A stretch of 64,000 bases of DNA from Streptomyces sp. NBC_00663 (GTDB lineage: Bacteria > Actinomycetota > Actinomycetes > Streptomycetales > Streptomycetaceae): the NCBI RefSeq assembly GCF_036226885.1, contig NZ_CP109027.1:5208001-5272000 (forward strand). Direction: 5' to 3'. This document shows positions 1 through 10,323 of the stretch, piece by piece. The notes beneath the pieces were generated by a model that worked only from the letters and a program-made list of their open reading frames with translations, was not told the origin of the DNA and made no database searches. The number at the start of each line of letters is the position of its first letter. Position 1 is the first letter of the stretch. A program made the position numbers and the translations under genes.

Positions 1-387
1 GCTGTTCTCCAGGACCGCGGTGGCGTTGCCCTTGCCGCCGAGGACGAGGGAGCCGCCGGCCGGGATGGTCAGCTTGCCCTTGCCCTTGGCGGGGGAGAGC
101 TCGGCGGTGGCGCCGGCGCCGTCCACGGCGATCGCGTCCAGCGTCTGCGCGCTGGTGCCGTTGTTGAACAGGGTCGCGGAGATCACGGCGGGGCCGGTGG
201 ACTCCTGGTCGGGCTGGGTGATGACGACGGCGTTCTGCACCTTGATGTCGCCGACGGTGGTGGCCGCGTTGTCCGGCTTGATCTCCAACGTCTGGGCGTT
301 GTTGCCGGCACCGCACGCGGCGAGCGAGGCGATCGAGAACGCGATGGCGGCGGCGGCGAGGGCACCGCGTCGATGGCTGCTGCTCAC
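1..387 (-). CDS. secreted lipoprotein, 3' end beyond window
   Basis: The first 129 codons of a lipoprotein gene are visible; the C-terminus lies left of base 1. The GTG start at 387 is preceded on the minus strand by an AAGGAG ribosome site about 10 bases upstream. The N-terminus is basic (SSSHRRG), then a hydrophobic stretch, then a lipobox SLAAC, so the Cys near residue 25 should be lipidated and the protein held on the outer face of the membrane. The mature part is Gly/Ala/Thr-rich with beta-type motifs (VISATLFNNGTSAQTL) as in small secreted immunoglobulin-like domains. It is divergent from carD. The exact family is not recognised; a DUF461-like lipoprotein is possible. Confidence 0.8.
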   Translation of the reverse strand, partial: MSSSHRRGALAAAAIAFSIASLAACGAGNNAQTLEIKPDNAATTVGDIKVQNAVVITQPDQESTGPAVISATLFNNGTSAQTLDAIAVDGAGATAELSPAKGKGKLTIPAGGSLVLGGKGNATAVLENS

Positions 388-1014
388 GGCGGCGGCAACT
401 CCTTGACTCGAACGGGCGGGGACTGCATAAAGCCGCCCTAAGTGTCTGTCAGCGGCCTTAGGTTACCGAGCCGTTCCCGCGTCATCGCACCCGACCCTCC
501 CCTCGGGGCGTCCGCTTCCCTCAGCAGGGCGTAGTCGGCGCTCGGGTCACCGGCTTCACAAGCGACTCCCTGGTCACTTTGGAGCAGTACTCGTCCGGCA
601 TTCACATAACAGCATGCGCATCCGCTCGCAAATCTTCCGTGAAGGAATCCGCGATCGCCCACGGAATTGATCAACGGGTGATCCGGTGGGCGCCGGTGAT
701 TGTGCGTGATCAATTCCGGAATCGGCGGGGAACGGACTCCGGACACCGAACGGAGTAGCGGAAGTCGCACACCTGGAACCAGACATATGGGGACGTTCGT
801 CCTCTCTCGGAGGGCTCCGGATGCGTGTAACGTACGCGTTTCACCTCCCCCGGAGAGCCGCTCCGACCTGCGAATACTTTCTTCCGCTAGGCCTCCGCAG
901 CACGTTCCTGTTGCTGTTGTCAAGCCCCGAGATATGCCCTGACCTGCGAAAACGCCATTCAGAACCCGCAGTTTCCGTGTTACCCTGGATAGCCACGGAA
1001 GGGGTACCTGTCAC
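388..1014. promoter_or_regulatory. divergent promoter region, lipoprotein / carD
   Basis: No gene is supported in these 627 bases. They must contain the promoters for the leftward lipoprotein gene and rightward carD. A weak sigma-A type candidate for carD is TTCAGA, 17 bases, TACCCT, ending shortly before the GGAAGGGG ribosome site at 997-1004. A 12-bp perfect inverted repeat CGGAATTGATCA / TGATCAATTCCG sits at 662-673 and 707-718, and a shorter one CCTAAG / CTTAGG lies near 435-460, close to the lipoprotein start. Confidence 0.5.
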
Positions 1015-1497
1015 ATGACGTTCAAGGTTGGCGACACCGTGGTCTATCCCCATCACGGGGCCGCGCTGATCGAGGCTATCGAAACTCGCCAGATCAAAGG
1101 CGTGGACAAGACCTACTTGGTGCTGAAGGTCGCCCAGGGTGACCTGACGGTACGTGTGCCAGCGGACAATGCGGAGTTCGTCGGCGTGCGTGATGTGGTC
1201 GGTCAGGACGGGCTGGACCGGGTCTTCGAGGTGCTGCGCGCGCCGTACGCCGAGGAGCCCACGAACTGGTCCCGTCGCTACAAGGCAAATCTGGAGAAGC
1301 TCGCCTCCGGCGATGTCATCAAGGTCGCGGAAGTAGTGCGTGACCTGTGGCGTCGTGAGCGCGAGCGTGGACTCTCCGCCGGTGAGAAGCGCATGCTCGC
1401 CAAGGCCCGCCAGATCCTGGTGAGCGAGCTCGCCCTCGCGGAGAACACGAACGAGGACAAGGCCGAGGCCCTGCTCGACGAGGTCCTCGCGTCCTGA
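1015..1497 (+). CDS. carD: CarD-family RNA polymerase-binding transcription factor
   Basis: This 160-aa protein is full length for CarD and matches the mycobacterial protein as I remember it almost residue for residue. The N-terminal RNA-polymerase interaction domain begins [13 protein letters not shown]. The C-terminal helical DNA-binding domain holds the conserved Trp85 in [13 protein letters not shown], the residue that wedges into the upstream edge of the transcription bubble. CarD binds the RNA polymerase beta subunit and stabilises open complexes at rRNA and many housekeeping promoters. The ATG has a GGAAGGGG site 10 bases upstream. Adjacency to ispD-ispF is typical of actinobacteria. 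Confidence 0.97.
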   Translation: MTFKVGDTVVYPHHGAALIEAIETRQIKGVDKTYLVLKVAQGDLTVRVPADNAEFVGVRDVVGQDGLDRVFEVLRAPYAEEPTNWSRRYKANLEKLASGDVIKVAEVVRDLWRRERERGLSAGEKRMLAKARQILVSELALAENTNEDKAEALLDEVLAS

Positions 1498-1802
1498 CGA
1501 CGCCCGCTGCCGCCAGGCCCGGCTCAGCACACTGATAATGCCGCGGTGCCCGATGACGACGTAAAAGCTGTCGCCGGGCGCTGCGGCATGTTCATGCCCG
1601 GAAACATGCGTGCAGGCGCAGGCAATCGCAGGCATTCATCTGCATGCCCGTAATTCTTCGGGGGAAGCCCCCGATACTTGGCGTGCCGGGCCCGGGCACT
1701 GGCTCGACCGGCGCGTCACGGAAGGGTCCGGTCAAGGCGTCGCGCCCGGCACGCTGTCTGTCGTACCCACGTTGGCCGAGCACACAAACCTGACAGGAAC
1801 CG
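1498..1802. other. intergenic spacer carD-ispD
   Basis: I see no gene in these 305 bases. There are short ATG/CAT-containing palindromic pieces around 1,588-1,650 (catgttcatgcccggaaac and similar), and ispD has its start at 1,803 after GACAGGAACCG. No clear terminator or promoter could be assigned by eye. Confidence 0.4.
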
Positions 1803-2567
1803 ATGTCTGACGATTCGCGCTCCTCGCTCGCGACAAGCCGTGCGGAAGCCCGTACCGCCGTCGTGATCCCGGCCGCCGGCCGGGGCGTACGCCTTGGCCC
1901 GGGCGCCCCCAAGGCGCTTCGCGCGCTCAATGGCACCCCCATGCTGATCCACGCGGTCCGCGCGATGGCCGCCTCCCGCGCGGTCTCCCTGGTCGTGGTC
2001 GTGGCCCCGCCCGACGGCGCCGCCGAGGTCAAGAGCCTCCTCGACGTCCACGCCCTGCCCGAGCGCACCGACTTCCTGGTCGTCCCGGGCGGCGCCGAGC
2101 GCCAGGACTCCGTCAAGCTCGGCCTGGACGCCCTGCCGCCGGAGTACGACATCGTCCTCGTCCACGACGCCGCCCGCCCGCTGGTCCCGGTGGACACCGT
2201 CGACGCCGTGATCGAGGCCGTACGGGACGGCGCGCCGGCCGTCGTGCCCGCGCTGCCCCTCGCCGACACGGTGAAGGAGGTCGAGCCCGCTTCGGTCGCG
2301 GGTGACCCCGAGCCGGTCGTCGCCACCCCCGAGCGCGCCCGCCTGCGTGCCGTGCAGACCCCGCAGGGTTTCGACCGCGCGACCCTGGTCCGCGCCCACG
2401 AGACGGTCACCGACAACGTCACCGACGACGCCGGCATGGTCGAGCGGCTCGGCCTCACCGTCGTGGTCGTCCCCGGCCACGAGGAGGCCTTCAAGGTGAC
2501 CCGCCCCCTCGACCTCGTCCTCGCCGAGGCGGTCCTGGCCCGCAGGAGGCTCAACGATGGCTTCTGA
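1803..2567 (+). CDS. ispD: 2-C-methyl-D-erythritol 4-phosphate cytidylyltransferase
   Basis: This 254-aa enzyme transfers CMP from CTP to methylerythritol 4-phosphate, the third step of the MEP isoprenoid pathway. The N-terminal nucleotide-binding signature [13 protein letters not shown] (from about residue 20) is followed by [13 protein letters not shown], then [13 protein letters not shown] and [11 protein letters not shown], all standard for IspD. About 18 extra residues precede the core, as often in Streptomyces. The last 11 bases overlap the start of ispF, so the two consecutive pathway genes are translationally coupled. Confidence 0.96.
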   Translation: MSDDSRSSLATSRAEARTAVVIPAAGRGVRLGPGAPKALRALNGTPMLIHAVRAMAASRAVSLVVVVAPPDGAAEVKSLLDVHALPERTDFLVVPGGAERQDSVKLGLDALPPEYDIVLVHDAARPLVPVDTVDAVIEAVRDGAPAVVPALPLADTVKEVEPASVAGDPEPVVATPERARLRAVQTPQGFDRATLVRAHETVTDNVTDDAGMVERLGLTVVVVPGHEEAFKVTRPLDLVLAEAVLARRRLNDGF

Positions 2568-3057
2568 GACGCCCGTGCTCCTGCCCCAGGTGGGCATCGG
2601 GACCGACATCCACGCCTTCGAAGAGGGGCGCGAACTGTGGTGCGCCGGTCTGAAGTGGGAGGGCGAGGGGCCGGGTCTCGCCGGCCACTCCGACGCCGAC
2701 GTCGTCGCCCACGCCGCCTGCAACGCGCTGTTCTCCGCGGCGGGGCTGGGCGACCTCGGGCAGCACTTCGGCACCGGGCGGCCCGAGTGGTCGGGCGCCT
2801 CCGGCGTCGTACTGCTCACGGAAGCGGCCCGGATCGTGCGGGACGCCGGATTCCGGATCGGGAACATCGCCGTACAGGTCGTGGGACCGCGCCCGAAGAT
2901 CGGCAAACGGCGGGACGAGGCGCAGAAGATCCTGTCCGAGGCGGCCGGCGCTCCCGTGTCGGTGTCGGGCGCGACCACGGACGGACTCGGCTTCCCCGGA
3001 CGCGACGAGGGGCTGATGGCGGTGGCGACCGCGCTCGTCGTCCGAACCGCAGGGTGA
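2557..3057 (+). CDS. ispF: 2-C-methyl-D-erythritol 2,4-cyclodiphosphate synthase
   Basis: This 166-aa protein cyclises CDP-methylerythritol 2-phosphate with release of CMP. The metal site is visible as Asp17 and His19 in GTDIHAF, plus His52 in [11 protein letters not shown]. The C-terminal [14 protein letters not shown] segment, which contacts the cytidine, is intact. Length fits the family trimer subunit. It overlaps the end of ispD by 11 bases and lies 52 bases before cysS. Confidence 0.96.
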   Translation: MASETPVLLPQVGIGTDIHAFEEGRELWCAGLKWEGEGPGLAGHSDADVVAHAACNALFSAAGLGDLGQHFGTGRPEWSGASGVVLLTEAARIVRDAGFRIGNIAVQVVGPRPKIGKRRDEAQKILSEAAGAPVSVSGATTDGLGFPGRDEGLMAVATALVVRTAG

Positions 3058-3109
3058 CTGTTATCCACATCCGTCCGATGCACTAGGCATCGCCTACTAC
3101 CCTGGACCC

Positions 3110-4510
3110 GTGACTATTCGCCTGTACGACACCAACGCCCGGCAGATCCGTGACTTCGTCCCGCTCACAGCGGGCTGTGTCTCGATCTACCTCTGTGGTG
3201 CCACCGTGCAGGCCGCACCGCACATCGGGCACATCCGGTCGGGGCTCAACTTCGACATCATGCGCCGGTGGTTCGAGTACCGCGGCTACGACGTGACCTT
3301 CATCAGGAACGTCACGGACATCGACGACAAGATCATCAACAAGGCGGCCGAGCAGGGCCGCCCGTGGTGGTCGATCGGGTACGAGAACGAGCGGGCGTTC
3401 AACGACGGTTACACCGCGCTCGGCTGCCTGCCCCCGACCTACGAACCGCGTGCCACCGGGCATGTGACCGAGATGGTCGAGATGATGCAGGGCCTCATCG
3501 AGCGCGGTCACGCCTACGAGGCGGAGGGCAACGTCTACTTCGACGTGCGCTCCTTCCCCGGCTACCTGGAGCTGTCCCGGCAGGAGCTGGACAACCTGCT
3601 CCAGCCCGCCGGTGACGGCGAGACCGGCAAGCGGGACCCGCGCGACTTCGCCCTGTGGAAGGCCGTGAAGCCGGGTGAGCCGAGCTGGTCGACGCCGTGG
3701 GGGCGTGGCCGCCCCGGCTGGCACCTGGAGTGCTCGGCCATGGCGCACAAATACCTCGGCACCGCCTTCGACATCCACGGCGGCGGCCTCGACCTGATCT
3801 TCCCGCACCACGAGAACGAGATCGCCCAGGCCAAGGCCTTCGGCGACGACTTCGCGCAGTACTGGGTGCACAACGCCTGGGTCACCATGGCCGGCGACAA
3901 GATGTCCAAGTCGCTCGGCAACAGCGTGCTGGTCAGCGAGATGGTCAAGGCCTGGCGCCCCATCGTGCTGCGCTACTACCTCGGCACTCCGCACTACCGC
4001 TCGATGATCGAGTACAGCGAGGAGTCGCTGCGCGAGGCGGAGTCGGCGTTCGCCCGCATCGAGGGCTTCATCCAGCGGGTGGTCGAGAAGGCCGGGGGAG
4101 CCGTCGAGCCGTCCGCCGAGGTGCCGCTCGCCTTCGCCGAGGCCATGGACGACGACCTGGGCGTCCCGCAGGCGCTCGCCATCGTCCACACCACGGTCCG
4201 CCAGGGCAACAGCGCCCTGGCCGCCGACGACAAGGAAGCCGCCGTGGCCCGCCTCGCCGAGGTCCGCGCCATGCTCGGCGTCCTTGGCCTCGACCCGCTC
4301 GACCCGCACTGGGCCGGTGAGACCGACCGAGGCGAGGATCTGCACGGCGTGGTCGACAGCCTCGTACGCCTTGTCCTCGACCAGCGCGAGGCCGCCCGCG
4401 GACGGAAGGACTGGGCCACCGCGGACGCCATCCGCGACCAGCTCAACCAGTCCGGACTGGCCATCGAGGACGGTCCGCAGGGACCGCGCTGGAGCCTCGG
4501 CCCCCGCTGA
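3110..4510 (+). CDS. cysS: cysteinyl-tRNA synthetase
   Basis: This class I synthetase of 466 aa charges tRNA-Cys. The GTG start gives the usual N-terminus [16 protein letters not shown]. Zinc-site Cys29 (LCGATVQ), the PHIGH signature at 37-41, the ECSAM Cys, the HHENE zinc/active-site segment and KMSKS at 264-268 are all present. The C-terminal part ([19 protein letters not shown]) is the anticodon-binding helical region. Alternative: the mycothiol ligase MshC is a CysS paralogue, but its length is shorter and the gene neighbourhood (ispF, rlmB) is that of true cysS. Confidence 0.96.
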   Translation: MTIRLYDTNARQIRDFVPLTAGCVSIYLCGATVQAAPHIGHIRSGLNFDIMRRWFEYRGYDVTFIRNVTDIDDKIINKAAEQGRPWWSIGYENERAFNDGYTALGCLPPTYEPRATGHVTEMVEMMQGLIERGHAYEAEGNVYFDVRSFPGYLELSRQELDNLLQPAGDGETGKRDPRDFALWKAVKPGEPSWSTPWGRGRPGWHLECSAMAHKYLGTAFDIHGGGLDLIFPHHENEIAQAKAFGDDFAQYWVHNAWVTMAGDKMSKSLGNSVLVSEMVKAWRPIVLRYYLGTPHYRSMIEYSEESLREAESAFARIEGFIQRVVEKAGGAVEPSAEVPLAFAEAMDDDLGVPQALAIVHTTVRQGNSALAADDKEAAVARLAEVRAMLGVLGLDPLDPHWAGETDRGEDLHGVVDSLVRLVLDQREAARGRKDWATADAIRDQLNQSGLAIEDGPQGPRWSLGPR

Positions 4511-4537
4511 GTCCCACCCCGGCCACGAAGATCGATT

Positions 4538-4563
4538 GTGCCGTCCGGCTCTCCGGGCGGCAC
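4538..4563 (+). terminator. hairpin after cysS
   Basis: An 11-bp stem GTGCCGTCCGG / CCGGGCGGCAC with one G-T pair and a 4-base loop lies 27 bases past the cysS stop. There is no T-run, which is common for Streptomyces terminators. A short direct repeat of ATAGACGTAC follows at about 4,570-4,590. Confidence 0.55.
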
Positions 4564-4621
4564 ACTTCATAGACGTACTCATAGACGTACGAACATTTCG
4601 ACGACGTAGGACAGGTAGGTC

Positions 4622-5563
4622 ATGGCAGCCAACAACCGCCGCATGTCCGGCAAGAAGGGCGCGCAGGTCGGCAGTGGCGGCCAGCGACGCAAGGGTCTCG
4701 AGGGCAAGGGCCCGACCCCGCCCGCCGAGATGCGCAAGAAGCACAAGGCGAACCGCATCGCGAACGCCAAGGCGAAGCAGGCGGCGCGCCGTCCCGCGCC
4801 GCGCGGCCGGGGCGGCAAGGGCACGTCCGAGATGGTCGTGGGCCGTAACCCCGTCTTCGAGGCGCTGCGCGAGGGCGTGCCCGCGACGACGCTCTACGTC
4901 CAGCAGTTCATCGACAACGACGAGCGGGTGCGCGAGGCGCTCCAGCTCGCGGCCGAGCGCGGCGGGATCAACCTCATGGAGGCCCCCCGCCCCGAGCTCG
5001 ACCGTATGACCAACGGGCTCAACCACCAGGGTCTGGTCCTCCAGGTCCCGCCGTACGAGTACGCGCACCCCGAGGACCTCGCCAGCGCCGCCTACGACAA
5101 CGGCGAGGACCCGCTGATCGTCGCCCTTGACGGCGTGACCGACCCGCGCAACCTCGGTGCCGTCGTCCGCTCGGTGTCGGCCTTCGGCGGCCACGGTGTC
5201 GTCGTGCCCGAGCGCCGCGCGGCCGGGATGACCGCCGGTGCGTGGAAGACGTCCGCCGGTACGGCCGCCCGTACGCCGGTCGCCCGCGCCACCAACCTCA
5301 CGCGCGCGCTGGAGGGTTACAAGAAGGCCGGCATCGCCGTCGTCGGCCTCGCCGCCGACGGAGAGCACGAGGTCGGCACACTCGAGGCTCTCGACGGCCC
5401 GGTCGTCATCGTGGTCGGCAGCGAGGGCAAGGGCCTGTCCCGACTCGTGGGCGAGACCTGCGACTTCCGGGTCCGCATCCCGATGCCGGGCGGCGCCGAG
5501 TCGCTCAACGCCGGTGTGGCGGCCGGGATCGTGCTGTACGAGGCGGCGCGCCGACGCGCCTGA
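4622..5563 (+). CDS. rlmB: 23S rRNA (guanosine-2'-O-)-methyltransferase, SpoU/TrmH family
   Basis: This 313-aa protein should 2'-O-methylate a 23S rRNA guanosine (Gm2251 in E. coli numbering). Residues 1-70 are a Lys/Arg-rich, probably disordered RNA-binding extension ([16 protein letters not shown]). The L30e-like substrate domain begins at [11 protein letters not shown]. The SPOUT knot carries motif 1 [15 protein letters not shown], motif 2 [12 protein letters not shown] and motif 3 [15 protein letters not shown]. Its place right after cysS is the usual actinobacterial arrangement. Other TrmH-type targets cannot be excluded from sequence alone. Confidence 0.93.
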   Translation: MAANNRRMSGKKGAQVGSGGQRRKGLEGKGPTPPAEMRKKHKANRIANAKAKQAARRPAPRGRGGKGTSEMVVGRNPVFEALREGVPATTLYVQQFIDNDERVREALQLAAERGGINLMEAPRPELDRMTNGLNHQGLVLQVPPYEYAHPEDLASAAYDNGEDPLIVALDGVTDPRNLGAVVRSVSAFGGHGVVVPERRAAGMTAGAWKTSAGTAARTPVARATNLTRALEGYKKAGIAVVGLAADGEHEVGTLEALDGPVVIVVGSEGKGLSRLVGETCDFRVRIPMPGGAESLNAGVAAGIVLYEAARRRA

Positions 5564-5680
5564 ACACGCGTGCCCGTCCTCACCCGTACGGGGTAATCGG
5601 GGTGTTCTGCGCAAGCTTGACGCGGTCCGGACACATCCGGGCAGTCAAAGCAGTGTCCTAAGCACACGTCACTCGGTTAG

Positions 5681-7318
5681 ATGAGTGTGGACACCAGAAC
5701 ACCCCGCACACCCACGGGGGACCGCTCGTCGGGCTTCAACTCCGGATTCGCCTCCGGACTCGACGACGCTCCCGCGCTGAGCATGGTGAAGGTGCCGAGC
5801 GATCCGGCGCAGATCATCGTCAATCACGCCAGCTTCCGCGTGCAGTTGGGCGCGACGACGAGACGCGCGGCCCAATCCCCGCGGATCGCCCGGCACTTGA
5901 GCGCCGCCGAGGACACCGCCCGGATGCCCGCCGTCGGCACCGCCGGCACCGGCGCGGCGCGCCGCCGGCCCGTCGTGTGGAGCGGCAGGTCCGCCCCCGA
6001 CGACACCGGCGCCCACCGCCTGCTCCAGGCCGTTCGAGGCGGCGTCCGCCCGCTCGAGGAGCCGGGCGCCGCCGACGCCGGAGCCACCCAGGTCATCCCC
6101 CGCATCGACGTGGACAGCGGCTACGGCCCCGGCTACGACGACGCGTTGACCCAGACCGTCGAGACCCCCGTCGTCGGCGCCCAGCGCACCCACGAGCCCC
6201 TCCTGCCCGGCATGCGCACCGTCGGCAGCGCCTACGACGAGGAACTCGCCTACGCGGACGAGCAGTTCGCCGAAGCGGTCGACGAGGAGACCGGCACCCC
6301 CGGCAGGCGCCACGGCGACGACCCCGCCCGGCACGCCTACTACCCGGGCCGCCGGATGAACCTCGGCGTCGTCCTGCTCCCGCTGCGCATCTTCCTCGGC
6401 TTCATCTCCATCTACGCCGGCATGGGCAAGCTCTGCGACCCCGTCTACTTCGACGGCGGCAAGCGCGGCTCCATGGTCAAGTGGCTCAACACCCTGCACC
6501 CCTGGGAAGTCGCCGAGCCGCTGCGCCAGTTCGCCCTGCACCACCCCGTCGGCTCTGGCCTGGTCATCGCCTTCCTCCAGGTCATCGTCGGCGTCCTCAC
6601 CATCCTCGGCTGCTGGCAGCGCGTCGCCGCCGTCGTCGGCGCGATGCTCTCCGCCGCGCTGCTCCTCACCGTCAGCTGGAAGAGCGTCCCCGCCTACGAC
6701 GCGCCGGACATCATCTATCTCGCCGCCTGGTCCCCACTGATCATCGCCGGCGCCCCCGTCTACTCCATCGACGGCCGCCTCGCCGGCAGCGCCTGGCGCC
6801 GCCTCGGACCCCGCTCCGACATCTGGGAGCTGCGCCGCTACGTTCTGCGCCGCGGCGCCCTCGTCAGTGCCATCGTCATCGGCCTCACCCTCCTCATCGG
6901 CTCCCTCCTCGGCGGTGCCGTCCGCGACGCCGACCGGGTCGTCGTCCCGGGCCCCGGCGAGGCCCCGCGCAACGAACTCCCGGGCTCCCCGCTCCCGCAG
7001 GACCCGGCCAAGCACAAGAAGCGTCCCTCGGCCTCCACGTCCCCCACCCAGGGCGCCACGGCCGGTTCCACCCCCTCCGGCGCCGCGACCACCCCGGGCG
7101 CCACCCGCGACACCAGCACGGCCGGCACGCCCAGCCAGACCCAGGGCACCGGCCAGGCGCCGCCCCAGCAGTCCTCCCCGGCCCAGCAGGCCCCCAGCAC
7201 CAGCGCAGGACCGACCGGCTCCACCGGCGGCACCGGCGGCACCGGCTCGAGTGGCGGCACGGACACCGGAGGCACCTCCTCCGGCGAACCGGGCCTGGTA
7301 GGCGGCCTGTTGGGGTAG
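5681..7318 (+). CDS. DoxX-family membrane protein with long N- and C-terminal tails
   Basis: The 545-aa protein has three parts. Residues 1-225 are hydrophilic and probably cytoplasmic. Residues about 228-365 hold the DoxX-type membrane core: LGVVLLPLRIFLGFISIYAGMGKL, then GLVIAFLQVIVGVLTILGCW, then VAAVVGAMLSAALLLTVSW. A further membrane segment near 390-412 (ALVSAIVIGLTLLIGSLLG) leads to a Ser/Thr/Pro/Gly-rich tail ending in TGGTGGTGSSGGTDTGG-type low complexity. DoxX proteins are quinone- or thiol-linked membrane proteins; the role here is unknown. A strong bidirectional terminator follows. The domain order looks intact, not a frameshift fusion. Confidence 0.85.
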   Translation: MSVDTRTPRTPTGDRSSGFNSGFASGLDDAPALSMVKVPSDPAQIIVNHASFRVQLGATTRRAAQSPRIARHLSAAEDTARMPAVGTAGTGAARRRPVVWSGRSAPDDTGAHRLLQAVRGGVRPLEEPGAADAGATQVIPRIDVDSGYGPGYDDALTQTVETPVVGAQRTHEPLLPGMRTVGSAYDEELAYADEQFAEAVDEETGTPGRRHGDDPARHAYYPGRRMNLGVVLLPLRIFLGFISIYAGMGKLCDPVYFDGGKRGSMVKWLNTLHPWEVAEPLRQFALHHPVGSGLVIAFLQVIVGVLTILGCWQRVAAVVGAMLSAALLLTVSWKSVPAYDAPDIIYLAAWSPLIIAGAPVYSIDGRLAGSAWRRLGPRSDIWELRRYVLRRGALVSAIVIGLTLLIGSLLGGAVRDADRVVVPGPGEAPRNELPGSPLPQDPAKHKKRPSASTSPTQGATAGSTPSGAATTPGATRDTSTAGTPSQTQGTGQAPPQQSSPAQQAPSTSAGPTGSTGGTGGTGSSGGTDTGGTSSGEPGLVGGLLG

Positions 7319-7375
7319 AGGGGCCGGTGGGAGGCATCCTCGGGCAACCCACCGGCTGAACCGCAAGCCCGACGA

Positions 7376-7405
7376 CGAAGGGCCCCGCAACTGCGGGGCC
7401 CTTCG
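7376..7405. terminator. bidirectional terminator between convergent genes
   Basis: A 13-bp perfect stem, CGAAGGGGCCCCGC-type (CGAAGGGCCCCGC / GCGGGGCCCTTCG), has a 4-base AACT loop between the DoxX gene and the leftward nucleotidyltransferase gene. It works in either direction by symmetry. Confidence 0.85.
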
Positions 7406-7428
7406 TGATGTCCGTACCACGGGGGCCG

Positions 7429-8160
7429 CTAGCGGCCCAGCGCCGCCAACTCCGCGGCGGCCTCCGTCAGATCCTTCGCCGTGTCGATCGCCCGCCAGTA
7501 CGCCCCCTGCGGGATCGGGAACCCGGCCAGCCGCAACTCCCGCGCCAGATGCGGGAACGTCGTCCGCTCGTGGTCCCCGCGCTCCGGGAGCAGCTCGGCG
7601 AACTCGGGCGAGAAGACGTAGACACCGGCGTTGATCTCGTACGTCGTCGGCGGGGCCTCGATGAAGTCGGTGATGTGACCGAACCCGTCGGTCTGCACGG
7701 CACCCCACGGGATCCGCGGACGCGCCAGCGCCAGCGTCGCCACCGCGTCGCGCTCGGTGTGGAAGTCCGCCATCTCGCGCAGCGAGAACCGGGTCCAGAT
7801 GTCACCGTTGGTCGCGTACCAGGGCTTGTCGGGGTGCGGAAGGTGCGCCGCCGCGTACTTGAGGCCGCCACCGCGGCCCAGCGGCTCCTGCTCGATGACG
7901 GTCGTCACGTTCACCGGCAGATCGGCCGAGTCGAGCCACTTCTGTAGGACATCGGCGAGGTGGCCACAGCTGACCACCACGTCGGTCACGCCCTCCTCGG
8001 CGAGCCAGACAAGCTGATGGCCGATGATCGGCGTCCCCGTACCGGGGATCTCGACCATCGGCTTGGGCCGGTCGTCGGTGTAGGGGCGCAGCCGTGAACC
8101 CTGGCCGCCGGCCAGGACGACGGCTTGAACGGGGCGGGACGCGGCGTTCGGATCGGTCAT
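7429..8160 (-). CDS. NDP-sugar pyrophosphorylase-type nucleotidyltransferase
   Basis: This 243-aa protein has the sugar-nucleotidyltransferase fold: the signature LAGGQGSRLRPYTDDRPKPM (about residues 16-35), then IIGHQLVWLAEEGVTDVVV, the metal-site ATNGDIW, and EINAGVYVFSPE. It should join a sugar 1-phosphate with an NTP to give an NDP-sugar. There is no C-terminal left-handed beta helix, so it resembles short mannose-1-phosphate guanylyltransferase or MurNAc-1-P uridylyltransferase-like enzymes; the sugar is not determined. It ends against the bidirectional terminator and is on the same strand as the gene at 8,233-8,676. Confidence 0.88.
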   Translation of the reverse strand: MTDPNAASRPVQAVVLAGGQGSRLRPYTDDRPKPMVEIPGTGTPIIGHQLVWLAEEGVTDVVVSCGHLADVLQKWLDSADLPVNVTTVIEQEPLGRGGGLKYAAAHLPHPDKPWYATNGDIWTRFSLREMADFHTERDAVATLALARPRIPWGAVQTDGFGHITDFIEAPPTTYEINAGVYVFSPEFAELLPERGDHERTTFPHLARELRLAGFPIPQGAYWRAIDTAKDLTEAAAELAALGR

Positions 8161-8232
8161 GACCGAACTGTACGGCGCGTCCCGCCGGCGGCTTCTGCCG
8201 GTGACCGCTCAGCTGTTGCGGAGGCGGCCGCC

Positions 8233-8676
8233 TCAGGTGTGCGAGGCGGCCACACCCGTGGCGAAGGAGGTGTCGCAGACGGGCCGGGCGTACGACTGCG
8301 CACGCGTCGGGCCGTACACCCGCACCGCCGCACGGCCCAGGGCGCGGGCGATCGAGGCGCAGTGCTTCGCGAGCGAGGGACGGTCGTTGACGGCCTCCTG
8401 GAGGTGGGTGAGCGCGACACCAGGGTTCTCCTCCTGGAGCTCCGCGAGGAGCTTGTCACGCAGCACGTCCTGCGGGGCACGGGCCTTCGCACGCGCCGCC
8501 GAGATGTCGGAGGCGGTGAGCACCGAGTCCGAGGGGCTCCCCGTCCAGTTGACCCGGGTGACCGCGAGGGTTCCGGAGAGCACCAGGAAGACGGGCAGGA
8601 CAAGGGCGAGCGTGCGGCCGATACGGCGGGCGGGGCCCCGGCCGCGACGCGTCTGTTGGTTAGTGGAGTGCTTCAC
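8233..8676 (-). CDS. membrane-anchored or secreted small protein, unknown
   Basis: The 147-aa product begins with a basic segment ([13 protein letters not shown]), then a single hydrophobic helix LALVLPVFLVLSGTLAV, then an outside domain of about 105 residues with two cysteines (HCASIA and PVCDTS) that may pair. No catalytic motif is recognised. It lies 72 bases upstream of the nucleotidyltransferase gene on the same strand and may share its transcript. I recall a gene of this type next to msiK in Streptomyces, without known function. Confidence 0.75.
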   Translation of the reverse strand: MKHSTNQQTRRGRGPARRIGRTLALVLPVFLVLSGTLAVTRVNWTGSPSDSVLTASDISAARAKARAPQDVLRDKLLAELQEENPGVALTHLQEAVNDRPSLAKHCASIARALGRAAVRVYGPTRAQSYARPVCDTSFATGVAASHT

Positions 8677-8824
8677 GCGTGTGAGGGTAGCGCGGGGTGA
8701 TGATTTGGCGACATTTAGTCACCGGTTCGGGGGATGAACTGGTGCCCCGAATTGGGTAAGGGGTTGACGCACACGGCTCGAAATGCCCGGTCTGTCGGGG
8801 TATTTGGTGGCAGTCTCCCGAACA

Positions 8825-8862
8825 CGACAAGGGCCCCGCAGACGTCTGCGGGGCCCTTGTCG
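8825..8862. terminator. terminator downstream of msiK
   Basis: A perfect 19-bp palindrome, CGACAAGGGGCCCC-type with CGACAAGGGCCCCGCAGAC as left arm and its complement as right arm, lies 38 bases past the msiK stop. It should end msiK transcription coming from the right. Confidence 0.85.
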
Positions 8863-8900
8863 TCAACCTGGGTGATTTACCCGGGTTGTTCTGCTGTGGG

Positions 8901-9989
<1,089 letters not shown>

Positions 9990-10204
9990 GGTGATGGGCC
10001 CCCTTCTACCGGCAGGAACGTGCCGGACGATCCGTTGTAGGAAGGTGGTGGTGTAGTCCACACAGGTGAACTTGGAGGGACGCTACCTGGCGTTTGCCGG
10101 ATCTGTCAGTAGTCCGGGGCATGTGAACTTCGTCGAAATTTTCGAGAGGGCTCTGCCGGGACCTGGGTACACTGCACGGGCGCGTACGCGACAGACGTAC
10201 GTCT

Positions 10205-10278
10205 GCCTCCTTAGCTCAGATGGCCAGAGCAACGCACTTGTAATGCGTAGGTCGTCGGTTCGAATCCGACAGGGGGCT
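10205..10278 (+). tRNA. tRNA-Thr (anticodon UGU)
   Basis: The acceptor stem GCCTCCT pairs with AGGGGGC (one T-G pair). The anticodon arm is ACGCA-CTTGTAA-TGCGT with anticodon TGT. The T-arm is GTCGG-TTCGAAT-CCGAC. CCA is not encoded. Bases from 10,236 onward are duplicated at 28,767, so this gene is the integration site of the mobile element and its 3' half is supplied by the element's left end. Confidence 0.96.
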
Positions 10279-10279
10279 C
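10236..10279 (+). repeat. attL: 44-bp direct repeat, 3' half of tRNA-Thr
   Basis: The core runs from ACTTGTAATGCG in the anticodon loop to GGGGGCTC just past the tRNA. It is identical over 44 bases to 28,767-28,810. This marks the left end of the integrated element and keeps the tRNA gene functional. Confidence 0.95.
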
Positions 10280-10290
10280 TCGTGATGCCC

Positions 10291-10319
10291 AGCCCAGACA
10301 GTGTCTGAGCTGGGCTTTT
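10291..10319. terminator. terminator between tRNA-Thr and int
   Basis: The stem AGCCCAG (10,291-10,297) / CTGGGCT (10,310-10,316) is followed by TTTT on the plus strand. It can end the tRNA transcript; on the other strand it lies just beyond the int stop codon. Confidence 0.65.
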
Positions 10320-10323
10320 GTGT

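Noticed and set aside
5669-7708. Long minus-strand frame across the DoxX gene
   Set aside because: Low-complexity Gly/Ala/Asp composition typical of an antisense shadow; it also runs through the bidirectional terminator.
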